From Metalysinibacillus jejuensis (lineage in GTDB: Bacteria; Bacillota; Bacilli; Bacillales_A; Planococcaceae): DNA of 64,000 nt. Below, piece after piece: positions 54,457 through 63,318 of the stretch. Location: assembly GCF_003057615.1 (NCBI RefSeq), contig NZ_QAFW01000009.1, positions 1 to 64,000 on the forward strand, written 5' to 3'. Under the pieces are notes generated by a model. The model was not told where the DNA came from. It saw only the letters and a program-made list of their open reading frames with translations, and did no database searches. The stretch's first letter is position 1, and each line of letters opens with the position of its first letter. A program made the translations under genes and the position numbers.

Positions 54457-54813
54457 ATGAAAACAGTTAAGGAAAGAGCGTGGTTATATGTAGCCGCCAC
54501 AAGTTTTTTTGAACTTGTATGGATTTTTGGCTTCAATGTAGCTTCAGCTTGGTGGCATTGGATTTTTATTGTGTTCTTCATTTTTGTGGATTTTCACTTT
54601 TTAACGAAGGCATGCGAATGTTTACCAACAGGTACGGTATATGCCATCTTTGCAGGGATTGGCACGGTAGGAGTAGCTTTAATGGATGTTTTATTTTTTG
54701 GACAAACGTTAAGCTTAGCAAAAATTTTATTTATTGTAGTTATCGTAATTGGAGTTATGGGGCTCAATATTGCAGATAGTTTAGATGAGAAAAAAGCGAA
54801 AGGGGTAGCTTAA
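54457..54813 (+). CDS. SMR efflux subunit 1
   Basis: This small multidrug-resistance transporter has 118 residues and four membrane helices. The essential membrane Glu is in SFFELVWIFG near residue 18. CLPTGTVYAIFAGIGTVGVALMDVLFFGQTL is the conserved SMR block of helices 3. A short Lys-rich tail ends it. It starts 12 bases after tetR and ends one base before the second SMR gene, so the two likely form a heterodimer of the YkkC-YkkD type exchanging cations for protons. Confidence 0.9.
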   Translation: MKTVKERAWLYVAATSFFELVWIFGFNVASAWWHWIFIVFFIFVDFHFLTKACECLPTGTVYAIFAGIGTVGVALMDVLFFGQTLSLAKILFIVVIVIGVMGLNIADSLDEKKAKGVA

Positions 54814-54814
54814 T

Positions 54815-55201
54815 ATGACGACGATAGAAACAGCAGCTACCTTAGACTTTGTTATAGAGACGGTGCCGGGTTTATCAGCAGCTACACTTGGCTGGATTTT
54901 AGTAATACTTGCGGCAGCATTTGAATTTTTAGGTGTAATTGGTTTAAAAAAATACAGTGAACAAAAAAATATGTTCAATGGTTTTATTTATTTACTTGGT
55001 TTTGGTGGCGCTTTTGCGTTACTATATTTCTCGTTTGAATATTTACAAGTAAGTATTGCTTATGCTGTTTGGATTGGTATCGGTACAGCAGGTGCTGTAA
55101 TTATTAATATGATTTTCTTCGGTGAATCTAAAAGTATGGGACGTATAATTAGTGTGATTTTAATTGTTATTGGTGTAGTTGGTCTGAAATTTGTTTCTTA
55201 A
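54815..55201 (+). CDS. SMR efflux subunit 2
   Basis: This protein has 128 residues and is the partner of the previous gene. An N-terminal extension of about 25 residues precedes the first helix. The essential Glu is in ILAAAFEFLGVIGLKKY. VSIAYAVWIGIGTAGAVIINMIFFGESKS matches the SMR block. A paired arrangement with different N-termini is typical of heterodimeric SMR pumps. Confidence 0.9.
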   Translation: MTTIETAATLDFVIETVPGLSAATLGWILVILAAAFEFLGVIGLKKYSEQKNMFNGFIYLLGFGGAFALLYFSFEYLQVSIAYAVWIGIGTAGAVIINMIFFGESKSMGRIISVILIVIGVVGLKFVS

Positions 55202-55300
55202 TGAAAGAATGCCATCATTTTTTGAAATAGTTGATGCTTTAGACTCATTTTTTTAGTAATGTTTTATTTTACGATGAAAGTATGAGAGAGGTGCGTAACA

Positions 55301-55456
55301 ATGTCAGAAACAACTAAAGTAAACTATTTAAAAGAACGTCTTGAAAACTTTTTAACAGTATTAGATGAAATGGATCCAGCAACAACTCAAGTTGAAGATA
55401 TTGATCGTTTAATTTCGATGATGGATGAACTAGAAGAGAAAATGAAAGAAGTGTAA
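55301..55456 (+). CDS. SE1561-like small protein, 51 residues
   Basis: ATG 55301 opens 51 codons of a helical acidic protein (MSETTKVNYLKERLENFL, then DEMDPATTQVEDIDRLISMMDELEEK). From memory it matches the SE1561 family of small Firmicute proteins of unknown function. GAGAGAGG lies upstream and a strong terminator follows. No membrane segment or catalytic motif is visible. Confidence 0.75.
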   Translation: MSETTKVNYLKERLENFLTVLDEMDPATTQVEDIDRLISMMDELEEKMKEV

Positions 55457-55461
55457 AGTTT

Positions 55462-55489
55462 AAAGAGCACAAGCCTGTGCTCTTTTTTT
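55462..55489 (+). terminator. Terminator after the small protein gene
   Basis: AAAGAGCAC pairs with GTGCTCTTT and is followed by more Ts. Confidence 0.88.
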
Positions 55490-55555
55490 CGTACCGAGAA
55501 GGTAGTATACTAAGTAAGGATGTAACTATTATTTTTTACAGGGGGAAAATAATCC

Positions 55556-57091
55556 ATGAACTTAGCGACATTGGAAAAAAGTATTTACGATTTAGTGACA
55601 GAAACATCAACAAACTTACCGAAAGACGTGCGCCGTGCAATTAAAGCAGCAAAAGAAGCAGAAAACGCAGGCACACGTGCAGCTATGAGTTTAGACACAA
55701 TCACAAATAATATCGTAATGGCAGAAGATAATGTGTCACCAATCTGTCAAGATACAGGGTTACCAACATTTAAAATTAAAACTCCTGTTGGCGTAAACCA
55801 AATGGAAATCACATCGGTAATTAAGAAAGCGATTGCACAAGCAACAAAAGATGCTAAACTTCGACCGAACTCAGTAGATTCACTTACAGGTGAAAATAGC
55901 GGTGATAACTTAGGTAACGGTTTACCAGTAATTAAGTATGAACAATGGGAAAAAGATTATGTAGAAGTAAAACTTATCCTTAAAGGTGGCGGCTGTGAGA
56001 ACAAAAACATTCAATACAGCTTACCAACAGAGCTTGAAGGCTTAGGACGTGCAGGTCGTGATTTAGACGGCATTCGTAAGTGTATTTTACATTCAGTATA
56101 CCAAGCACAAGGTCAAGGCTGTTCTGCAGGCTTTATCGGTGTAGGTATTGGTGGGGACCGTTCATCTGGTTATGATCTGGCAAAAGAACAATTATTCCGC
56201 AGTGTGGATGATACAAACCTTAATGCTGACCTTGCAAAACTAGAAGATTACATTGTTAAAACATCAAATACATTCGGTATTGGTACGATGGGCTTCGGTG
56301 GGGAAGCAACTTTATTAGGCTGTAAAATCGGTGTCATGAACCGTATTCCTGCATCATTTTATGTATCAGTAGCATATAACTGCTGGGCTTACCGTCGTAT
56401 GGCAATTGACATTAATGCTGAAACTGGCGAAATTATGAACTGGCATTATCAAGATGGTGAAAAAATTACATTTAAAGATGATGTAGCTACCGAAAATACA
56501 GGCAATAAAGTCGTGAAACTACAAGCACCAATTACGGAAGAACAAATTCGTTCATTAAACGTAGGGGACGTTGTGTCAATCACAGGTCGTATGTACACGG
56601 GCCGTGATGCAATTCACCATCATTTAATGGGTGAAGGCGTTGAAGCACCAGTAGATTTAAATGGTCAAATTATTTATCACTGTGGTCCTGTAATGGCAAA
56701 AGACGATAATGATAACTGGACAGTAAAAGCTGCTGGTCCAACAACTTCAATTCGTGAGGAGCCGTACCAAGGTGATATTATGAAGCGTTATGGCATTCGT
56801 GCTGTTATCGGTAAAGGTGGTATGGGGCCTAAAACATTAAAAGCGCTTGAAGAACATGGTGGTGTGTATTTAAACGCTATCGGTGGCGCTGCACAATATT
56901 ACGCAGATTGCATTAAATCTGTAGACGGTGTTGACTTAATGGAGTTTGGGATTCCTGAAGCAATGTGGCATTTAGCGGTAGAAGACTTTACTGCAGTAGT
57001 AACAATGGATTCTCACGGTAATTCATTGCATGCGGATGTAGATAAATCGTCTTTAGAAAAGCTAGCTATGCACGCTGAACGCGTATTCTAA
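55556..57091 (+). CDS. fumA: Class I (iron-sulfur) fumarate hydratase
   Basis: This enzyme hydrates fumarate to malate in the citric acid cycle and has 511 residues. The [4Fe-4S] cluster Cys residues lie in NVSPICQDTGLPTF near residue 64, KGGGCENKN near 143 and TLLGCKIGV near 238. The N-terminal alpha domain is followed by a beta domain with GRMYTGRDAIHHHL and TSIREEPYQGDI, VIGKGGMGPKT. The single-chain arrangement matches FumA-type enzymes. GGGGGA precedes the start. It stands alone with its own terminator. Oxygen sensitivity of the cluster may link it to the PerR-controlled gene next door, but this is only association. Confidence 0.92.
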   Translation: MNLATLEKSIYDLVTETSTNLPKDVRRAIKAAKEAENAGTRAAMSLDTITNNIVMAEDNVSPICQDTGLPTFKIKTPVGVNQMEITSVIKKAIAQATKDAKLRPNSVDSLTGENSGDNLGNGLPVIKYEQWEKDYVEVKLILKGGGCENKNIQYSLPTELEGLGRAGRDLDGIRKCILHSVYQAQGQGCSAGFIGVGIGGDRSSGYDLAKEQLFRSVDDTNLNADLAKLEDYIVKTSNTFGIGTMGFGGEATLLGCKIGVMNRIPASFYVSVAYNCWAYRRMAIDINAETGEIMNWHYQDGEKITFKDDVATENTGNKVVKLQAPITEEQIRSLNVGDVVSITGRMYTGRDAIHHHLMGEGVEAPVDLNGQIIYHCGPVMAKDDNDNWTVKAAGPTTSIREEPYQGDIMKRYGIRAVIGKGGMGPKTLKALEEHGGVYLNAIGGAAQYYADCIKSVDGVDLMEFGIPEAMWHLAVEDFTAVVTMDSHGNSLHADVDKSSLEKLAMHAERVF

Positions 57092-57124
57092 TATTAAAAT
57101 GATATAAAATAAAAATATTTTTTC

Positions 57125-57163
57125 GCGCTATCCTTTATGTATCAAGGGATAGCGCTTTTTTGC
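57125..57163 (+). terminator. Terminator after fumA
   Basis: GCGCTATCCTT pairs with AAGGGATAGCGC (one bulge) and is followed by TTTTTT. Confidence 0.88.
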
Positions 57164-57196
57164 TGTTCAATGATAATATTTATCGGTATAAAATGG

Positions 57197-57232
57197 TTGA
57201 TTGTAACTTTTTCTTTGTTATAATAATTATAA
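57197..57232 (+). promoter_or_regulatory. PerR box overlapping the metal-ATPase promoter
   Basis: TTGATT (57197-57202) and TATAAT (57219-57224), 16 bases apart, form the promoter. TTATAATAATTATAA at 57218-57232 matches the published PerR consensus TTATAATNATTATAA at every position and covers the -10 element. Peroxide would release PerR and induce the ATPase gene. Confidence 0.9.
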
Positions 57233-57322
57233 AGTAATGAAAGGGAAATCAGTCTATAAAAAAATTGTTAACATTGTATTTTAAGGCTTTTGAAATTGAA
57301 ATTCATTATCAAGGAGGATGTT

Positions 57323-59224
57323 ATGAATAAATCTAAACGAGAAAAGTTATCATTAAATGAGAAAATAGTCGAGCATAAGGAATTAATTGCTGCTATTATT
57401 TCAGGTATCATTATTTTAATCGCATGGCGTTTAGACACCGTTGGTTTACATACATCAGCTGTTGTAGCTTATCTCACTGCTTTCATTATAGGAGGCTTTG
57501 CTAAAGCAAAAGAAGGGATAGAGGATACGCTAGTAGATAAACGTTTAAATGTAGAGTTACTGATGATTTTAGCAGCAGTTGGTTCAGCAATTATCGGTTA
57601 CTGGGCTGAAGGTGCAGTACTTATCTTTATCTTCGCGATGAGTGGAGCGCTAGAAACGTATGCGATGAATAAAAGTCATCGTGAAATTTCTTCATTAATG
57701 GATATGCAACCAGAAGAAGCATGGTTAGTGCGCGGAGGCTTTGAGCCGATGAAAGTTGCAGTTAGCACATTAACAAAAGGAGATCACTTACTTGTAAAGC
57801 CAGGTGAACGTGTACCAGCTGACGGTGTAATTATTAAAGGGACGACATCTATAGATGAAGCTGCAATCAGTGGAGAGCCACTGCCTGTATCAAAAGGCAT
57901 AAATGATGAAGTCTTTGCAGGTACTGTTAACTTGAATGGTGCAATTACGATGGAAATGACTAAATCAAATGACGAGACATTATTCCAAAAAATTATCGCA
58001 CTAGTGCAATCGGCACAAAGTGAAAAATCGCCTTCTCAACAATTTATTGAAAAATTTGAAGGCACATATGTAAATGTCGTGTTAATTACAGTAATTATCA
58101 TGATGTTCTTACCCCACTATTTACTAGGTTGGGATTGGACAACAACATTTTATCGAGCGATGGTGTTACTCGTTGTAGCATCGCCTTGTGCGCTTGTCGC
58201 ATCAATTATGCCAGCAACGCTTGCAGCCATTTCAAATGGTGCAAAAAACGGGATTTTGTTTAAAGGTGGTTTACACCTTGAGCACTTAAGTGTATTAAAT
58301 GTATTAGCAGTTGATAAAACAGGCACATTAACACAAGGTAAACCAGAAGTAACAGATGTACTTGTACGCGATGGTATAGCATTTGAAGAGGCATTGTTAA
58401 CACTGGCGAGTATTGAAGCACAGTCCAATCACCCACTTGCGCAAGCAATCACACTGCATGCACGTCAACAAGGTTTAACGGACTTTGTACATCCCGAAAT
58501 CGAAGACGTACCAGGTTGGGGCATAAAAGCTATAGTTAATAATCATGCTTATACAGTAGGCAAACCAGATTTTGTAGGTAAAGAACGAGCAGAAGCTTTC
58601 GCAGACGGTGCAGCTGCTCGCTTAGCAAGTGAAGGTAAAACAGTTATCTTTATGAGTGATGCTGAGGGCATTGTAGCTATGGTAGCACTGAAGGATACAG
58701 TGCGTAAGGAAGCACAAGAGGCAATAGCTGCTTTAAAAGAGCTTGGCGTTAAAGTAGTAATGTTAACAGGTGACAATGAAACAACAGCGCGCGTTATTGC
58801 TAAAGAGGCAGGCGTGGATGACTACGTTGCTGAGTGCTTACCAGAAACTAAAGTAACACATATTAAAAAGTATTTAGCAGAAGATAAGTTTGTAGGGATG
58901 GTTGGTGACGGTATTAATGATGCACCAGCACTAGCTACTGCTACAACAGGTATCGCGATGGGTGAGGGTACGGATGTTGCACTAGAAACAGCAGACGTAG
59001 TGTTAATGAAAAACGATTTGTCTAAAATTGCGTATGCAATTAAGCTATCGCGAAAAATGCAACGTATTGTAAAACAAAATATCATTTTCTCTATCACTGT
59101 AATTGCGGCACTTATTATCTCAAACTTTTTACAAGTTGTGGATTTACCGCTCGGTGTTATCGGACATGAAGGTAGTACAATTTTAGTAATACTAAATGGT
59201 TTACGTATGTTACGTAAACAATAA
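57323..59224 (+). CDS. PerR-controlled metal P-type ATPase (PfeT/ZosA-like)
   Basis: This heavy-metal-transporting P1B ATPase has 633 residues from ATG 57323, after AAGGAGG; an earlier in-frame start at 57290 lacks a site. Motifs: actuator AAISGEPLP near residue 185, the metal-site SPC of VASPCALVASIMPA in helix 6, phosphorylation DKTGTLTQG, and hinge VGDGINDAPAL. No N-terminal metal-binding CxxC domain is seen. The PGDxxL-free SPC type and the HEGSTILVILNGLRML end match the PfeT/ZosA subfamily, which exports Fe(II) under peroxide stress in Bacillus. The perfect PerR box upstream supports this role. Confidence 0.9.
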   Translation: MNKSKREKLSLNEKIVEHKELIAAIISGIIILIAWRLDTVGLHTSAVVAYLTAFIIGGFAKAKEGIEDTLVDKRLNVELLMILAAVGSAIIGYWAEGAVLIFIFAMSGALETYAMNKSHREISSLMDMQPEEAWLVRGGFEPMKVAVSTLTKGDHLLVKPGERVPADGVIIKGTTSIDEAAISGEPLPVSKGINDEVFAGTVNLNGAITMEMTKSNDETLFQKIIALVQSAQSEKSPSQQFIEKFEGTYVNVVLITVIIMMFLPHYLLGWDWTTTFYRAMVLLVVASPCALVASIMPATLAAISNGAKNGILFKGGLHLEHLSVLNVLAVDKTGTLTQGKPEVTDVLVRDGIAFEEALLTLASIEAQSNHPLAQAITLHARQQGLTDFVHPEIEDVPGWGIKAIVNNHAYTVGKPDFVGKERAEAFADGAAARLASEGKTVIFMSDAEGIVAMVALKDTVRKEAQEAIAALKELGVKVVMLTGDNETTARVIAKEAGVDDYVAECLPETKVTHIKKYLAEDKFVGMVGDGINDAPALATATTGIAMGEGTDVALETADVVLMKNDLSKIAYAIKLSRKMQRIVKQNIIFSITVIAALIISNFLQVVDLPLGVIGHEGSTILVILNGLRMLRKQ

Positions 59225-59429
59225 AATAAGCCCTGATGACAAGCTGTCATCAGGGCTTTAATTCATTAAATTAAAAAGAGCGGGGCTCATCCACCCGCTC
59301 ATAAAAACAAAGATGCCCAGCTATCCGCGCTGTTATGGCATCTTTGGTTGTAACAAGCTATTGCTCGTTACTAAGGTTTGGCACCTAGATTCCTATTATA
59401 AAGCAATAGGTGAAATAAGCAAGCTTTTT
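59225..59429. other. Structured convergent gap with several hairpins
   Basis: The 205 bases between two convergent genes hold four or more hairpins. AAGCCCTGATGAC/GTCATCAGGGCTT (59228-59258) ends the ATPase transcript. GAGCGGG/CCCGCTC (59278-59300) and CAAAGATGCC/GGCATCTTTG (59308-59346) each have a T-run on the minus strand, so the leftward methyltransferase gene has two terminators in series. GTAAC/GTTAC (59350-59371) and CACCTA/TAGGTG (59382-59412) fold next to them. A small RNA on the minus strand is possible but unproven. Confidence 0.55.
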
Positions 59430-60809
59430 TTATCGTAGGCTTAAGCTAACAACAGCTTCAATTTGAGAAGTTTGTGGGAACATATCAACGGGTTGAATAT
59501 AATCCACTTTATATAACTTAGCTAATTCATTTAAATCCTTCGCCAGTGTCGAAGGGTTACATGAAGTATAGACAAAGCGTTGTGGCTTTAAGCTTTTAAC
59601 GGTATTAATAAACGAAAGGGCAAGCCCTGTACGTGGTGGGTCAACTGTAATAACGTCAGGTGTAAAGCCTTCTTTCTTCCAACGAGCTAATACATCCTCA
59701 GCTGTACCTGTCACATATTTTGTATGTGTAAGACCGTGCTTTTTAGCGTTGTCGCGCGCATTTTGTACGCTGTCTGGAATAACATCCATACCACGCACCT
59801 CTTTAGCATCTTTCGCAAGCCATAAGCCAACTGTACCTACGCCGCAATAAGCATCGACAACCGTTTCTTCACCAGTAAGTGCTGCTGCTTTTTTAATTTC
59901 ATTATACAAATTAACCGTTTGTTTTGGATTCAGTTGGAAGAAGGCGCGTGATGATAAATCAAAGCCAAACTCGCCTAGCTCTTCGTGGATTGTATCTTTA
60001 CCAAATAAGGTAATCGTTTCTTCACCGAATACTAATGTTGTTTTATCACGATTAATGTTTTGCGTGATAGAGACAATACTATCATCTGCACGTTTCATAC
60101 GTGTTACAAGCTCTTCTAAATGAGGTACATCTTTACGTGTTGTCACTAACACAACTTGTGTTTGCCCTGTAGCAATACCTGTACGCACAACAATTGTACG
60201 GATGATACCGTCTAATGATTTGCCGTCATAAACAGGGATGTTAAGTTTTTGAATAATTTTACGTGTAGCTACAGTAATTTTAGAAGTTACAGGGTGTTGT
60301 ACAAGACAATCATTAATATTAAGTAATTTATGTGTACCTGAAGCAAATAAGCCAGCGTACACACGCTTACCTTCTTTACGTACTTGGAATTGACTCTTAT
60401 TACGGTAATGCCAAGGTTCGTCCATACCAATCGTTGGACGAATCTTGGTTGTTTCAGCTAGGCGGCTTGCATAGCGCTCCATAGCTTGCACAATGATATC
60501 GCGCTTTTCCACAAGTTGCTTATCATATGTCATGTGCTGTAATTGGCAACCGCCACACTCTTCATATACGACACATGGTGGCGTTTGACGAGCAGGTGAT
60601 TTTTCACGTAATTTTACAATTTTAGCTTCAGCAAAATTATTTGAGAGCTTTGTTACTTCTGCTGTTACTACTTCACCAGGAATAGCGCCTTTAACAAATA
60701 CAACATTACGTTTAAAGAAGCCCACACCTTCTCCATTAATACCGAGGCGTTTAATCGTTAAAGGAAAACGCTGTCCAACTTTCATTATGGTTTGTGTCAA
60801 AAAATCCAC
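59430..60809 (-). CDS. 23S rRNA (uracil-5)-methyltransferase, RlmCD/RumA type
   Basis: This SAM-dependent enzyme methylates uracils of 23S rRNA and has about 459 residues from GTG 60809. TTG 60800, ten bases after AAAGGA, or ATG 60785 are alternative starts. An N-terminal TRAM domain (FPLTIKRLGINGEGVGFFKR) is followed by the iron-sulfur Cys set in CVVYEECGGCQLQ. The methyltransferase has motif I VVDAYCGVGTVGLWLAKDA, and the catalytic Cys is in VYTSCNPSTLAKDL. It ends MFPQTSQIEAVVSLSLR, like the start of the mobile fragment at 16310 without the extra domain. Confidence 0.9.
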   Translation of the reverse strand: MDFLTQTIMKVGQRFPLTIKRLGINGEGVGFFKRNVVFVKGAIPGEVVTAEVTKLSNNFAEAKIVKLREKSPARQTPPCVVYEECGGCQLQHMTYDKQLVEKRDIIVQAMERYASRLAETTKIRPTIGMDEPWHYRNKSQFQVRKEGKRVYAGLFASGTHKLLNINDCLVQHPVTSKITVATRKIIQKLNIPVYDGKSLDGIIRTIVVRTGIATGQTQVVLVTTRKDVPHLEELVTRMKRADDSIVSITQNINRDKTTLVFGEETITLFGKDTIHEELGEFGFDLSSRAFFQLNPKQTVNLYNEIKKAAALTGEETVVDAYCGVGTVGLWLAKDAKEVRGMDVIPDSVQNARDNAKKHGLTHTKYVTGTAEDVLARWKKEGFTPDVITVDPPRTGLALSFINTVKSLKPQRFVYTSCNPSTLAKDLNELAKLYKVDYIQPVDMFPQTSQIEAVVSLSLR

Positions 60810-60849
60810 GTCCTTTTTTCATTATCCGTTCATTATAACGAATATCCGC

Positions 60850-61749
60850 TTAGCCGTAAATGTTTGAGAGTGCTTCATAAGCCGTTTCATAACGGAAATT
60901 GAAGCCTTCACGTGCTAATTTACTAGCTAGAACATGTTGTCCCTCTAATACAAGTTTACTTTGTTCACCTAGAGCTAACTTTAAGGGCAATTCAGGTACT
61001 GGCAGCCATTCGCTTTCTTCAAGTACAGTACTAAGCACGTAAGAGAAGTCTTTCATGCGAAGTGGCTGAGGTGCTGTGATATTGAAGGAGCCTACTAGTG
61101 ATGGTGTAATAATGGCAAAGTATAAGGCGCGAGCTACATCCGTAATATGAACCCAAGATAGCCACTGTTCACCTGAGCCTACAACACCCCCCACATGCAT
61201 TTTATAAGGCAATGCCATCATTGGAAGCGCACCCTCGTCCCGACCTAAAATAACGCCAAAGCGACCTGTAGCTACACGCACACCAAAACGTTCAATCCGG
61301 TGCGCCATACGCTCCCAATCGCGGACAGTTTTCCCGAGGAAATCATCTGCTACCGCGTTGCTCGATTCGGTATAAATGGCAGATGTTGAAGTAGGGTAAA
61401 TACCGACAGCGCTCGCATTTACAAGTACTTCAGGTTTAGTATCTAGTGCCTCAATAATTTCGGCAATCGCAATTGTCGCCTGCATACGACTGTCATAAAT
61501 CTCAAACTTTCGCTTCTCAGTCCAGCGACCGCTATTAAGTGAAACACCTGCAAGATTAACAAAAGCATCTGCCTGCTTGATTTCAGTAGCAGGGTTGCTA
61601 GTCGGCGTTAGCCACTGTACGTACTGTACACCATCCTGCACTTTACTTTCGCTACGCGTTAAAATGATAACGTCGTGACCTTGTTCTTTTAATAATGTTG
61701 TAAGTGCTGTCCCGACAAAGCCAGTTCCTCCTGAAATAACAACTTTCAT
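60850..61749 (-). CDS. NAD(P)-binding epimerase-like protein, YfcH/TIGR01777 family
   Basis: This is a sugar-epimerase-fold protein of 299 residues. The Rossmann signature is VISGGTGFVGTALTTLL. The segment DAFVNLAGVSLNSGRWTEKRK and VNASAVGIYPTS, with GEQWLSWVHITDVARAL, define the YfcH subfamily (TIGR01777). The C-terminal domain of unknown function ends in EALSNIYG. The reaction is not known. AAGGAGGATG precedes the start. Divergent from recX. Confidence 0.88.
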   Translation of the reverse strand: MKVVISGGTGFVGTALTTLLKEQGHDVIILTRSESKVQDGVQYVQWLTPTSNPATEIKQADAFVNLAGVSLNSGRWTEKRKFEIYDSRMQATIAIAEIIEALDTKPEVLVNASAVGIYPTSTSAIYTESSNAVADDFLGKTVRDWERMAHRIERFGVRVATGRFGVILGRDEGALPMMALPYKMHVGGVVGSGEQWLSWVHITDVARALYFAIITPSLVGSFNITAPQPLRMKDFSYVLSTVLEESEWLPVPELPLKLALGEQSKLVLEGQHVLASKLAREGFNFRYETAYEALSNIYG

Positions 61750-61849
61750 AGTACATCCTCCTTGTAATTAAACTATCGTCTTCACTATACCCGTTATTAT
61801 AGAAGAGTATGTGTAAAAAATCTGTTAAACTAAATAGAGAGGTGAGGTT

Positions 61850-62650
61850 ATGCGTGTTATTACTAAAATTACCCGACAAAAAAATAATGCCGAGCGTTAC
61901 AATATTTTTTTAGATGGTGAGTATGCTTTTCCTGTAGATGAGGCAGTGTTAATTAAATTTGAGTTAACAAAGGATAAAGTGCTAACGAATGAAGAAATCG
62001 GAGAAATTAATTATGAGGACGAAATTCGGAAGGCATTTAATCGCGCGCTTCACTTTTTATCCTTCCGCATGCGTAGTGAGCATGAGGTAAAGGAGAAATT
62101 GAAAGATGACTTTGGCGAGGCTGTAATATTAGAAGCCATCGTGAAATTAAAAGACTATGGCTTTTTAAATGATGAGGCGTTTGCGACAGCCTTTATGAAT
62201 ACGAAAAAAAATGCGGCCAAGCAAGGGCCTCGAGCAATTGCACAAGACTTAAAGCGTAAAGGGGTTAGCGATCAAACGCGTGAAGCGGTCCTTGATGAGT
62301 TTGGGTACGCTGAGCAAGTAGAGATTGCTACACAACTCGCTCAAAAGGTTGCGCGTAGTGAGCATAGTAAAACCCCAGCGCAAGTAAAGCAAAAAATTAG
62401 GGATAACTTAATGCGTAAAGGTTATAGCTTTGAGGTGATTGCTGATGCGATTGCAGCAACGTCTATTACACGCGATGAGGACGATTGGGATACAATGATT
62501 GAAAAACAAGGTGATAAAATTTGGGATAAGTATGCGCGCAAGGCAACAGGCTACGAACTCAAAATGAAAGTCAAGCAGGCATTGTACCAAAAGGGCTTCC
62601 CAAGTGATATAATTGATACGTTTATTGAACAAAAGGAGAGTGCGCTATGA
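61850..62650 (+). CDS. recX: RecA regulator RecX
   Basis: RecX modulates RecA filaments in homologous recombination. It has 266 residues made of tandem three-helix repeats. Characteristic segments are FNRALHFLSFRMRSEHEVKEKL, YGFLNDEAFATAFMNTKK, GPRAIAQDLKRKGVSDQTREAV and the last repeat ELKMKVKQALYQKGFPSDIIDTFI. Length matches Bacillus RecX. GAGAGGTGAGG precedes the start. The stop overlaps the yfhH start (ATGA). Confidence 0.9.
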   Translation: MRVITKITRQKNNAERYNIFLDGEYAFPVDEAVLIKFELTKDKVLTNEEIGEINYEDEIRKAFNRALHFLSFRMRSEHEVKEKLKDDFGEAVILEAIVKLKDYGFLNDEAFATAFMNTKKNAAKQGPRAIAQDLKRKGVSDQTREAVLDEFGYAEQVEIATQLAQKVARSEHSKTPAQVKQKIRDNLMRKGYSFEVIADAIAATSITRDEDDWDTMIEKQGDKIWDKYARKATGYELKMKVKQALYQKGFPSDIIDTFIEQKESAL

Positions 62651-62973
62651 GTGAGTTATATGCTGCAATGGACGAGCATGAACTGCGTCAGGAAATTGCT
62701 AACTTAAAAGAAAAAGCACGTAAGGCTGAGCAACTAGGCATTGTAAATGAATTTGCGGTGTATGAGCGCAAAGCATTAATGGCAGCTGCGTATTTAATAG
62801 ATCCAGCAACGATTGTTGTCGGTGAGATGTATCGTTTAGATGGTGCGCCAGGAGAGTTTTTCAAAGTAGACCGTCTAAAAGGACGCTTTGCGTGGGGTTA
62901 CCGCTTGGGTAGCGATAAATATGAGGAAGCGATTCCGATTTCGATGTTAGCACCAATGAAAGTAGGAAAATAA
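62647..62973 (+). CDS. YfhH family protein
   Basis: The protein has 108 residues. An N-terminal helical region (YAAMDEHELRQEIANLKEKARKAEQLG) precedes a beta-rich C-terminus (PGEFFKVDRLKGRFAWGYRLG). This matches the YfhH (DUF1811) family of Bacillales. The function is unknown. It overlaps recX by four bases and is one base before the yfhJ-like gene, as in other Bacillales. Confidence 0.88.
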   Translation: MSELYAAMDEHELRQEIANLKEKARKAEQLGIVNEFAVYERKALMAAAYLIDPATIVVGEMYRLDGAPGEFFKVDRLKGRFAWGYRLGSDKYEEAIPISMLAPMKVGK

Positions 62974-62974
62974 T

Positions 62975-63226
62975 ATGCAACAATTTATTGAGCAATTAAC
63001 AGCTAAGCTTGCGGGTATGAATCCTGAAATGAGCGAGGAGCGCGCCCGCACGTGGGTCGAGCTATTATGGAGTGACTATGAAGCAAGCTCTGCCAAAGCA
63101 GGTTATGAGTATAAAAGTGCCGAGCATACAGCAAAACTAGTGGACCAACTCATTACAAGCTACGGAGATAAGTTGCACTTGTTTGCGAGTAAAAATCCTA
63201 AGTTTGCGGCATTACTAGAAAATTAA
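62975..63226 (+). CDS. YfhJ (WVELL) family protein
   Basis: The protein has 83 residues. The family's name motif is visible as TWVELLWSDYEAS near residue 26. The remainder is helical (YGDKLHLFASKNPKFAALLE). The function is unknown. It follows yfhH by one base and closes the recX-yfhH-yfhJ operon. Confidence 0.88.
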   Translation: MQQFIEQLTAKLAGMNPEMSEERARTWVELLWSDYEASSAKAGYEYKSAEHTAKLVDQLITSYGDKLHLFASKNPKFAALLEN

Positions 63227-63267
63227 AATTTGTAACGTTTAGTTTGGGCTACCAGCATTCTACTAAT

Positions 63268-63305
63268 AAAAAAGTGAAATTGAGTACGGCTCAATTTCAC
63301 TTTTT
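63268..63305. terminator. Bidirectional terminator
   Basis: AAAAAGTGAAATTGAG pairs with CTCAATTTCACTTTTT and ends both the recX operon and the yfhP gene. Confidence 0.9.
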
Positions 63306-63318
63306 CTATTGCTATCAT

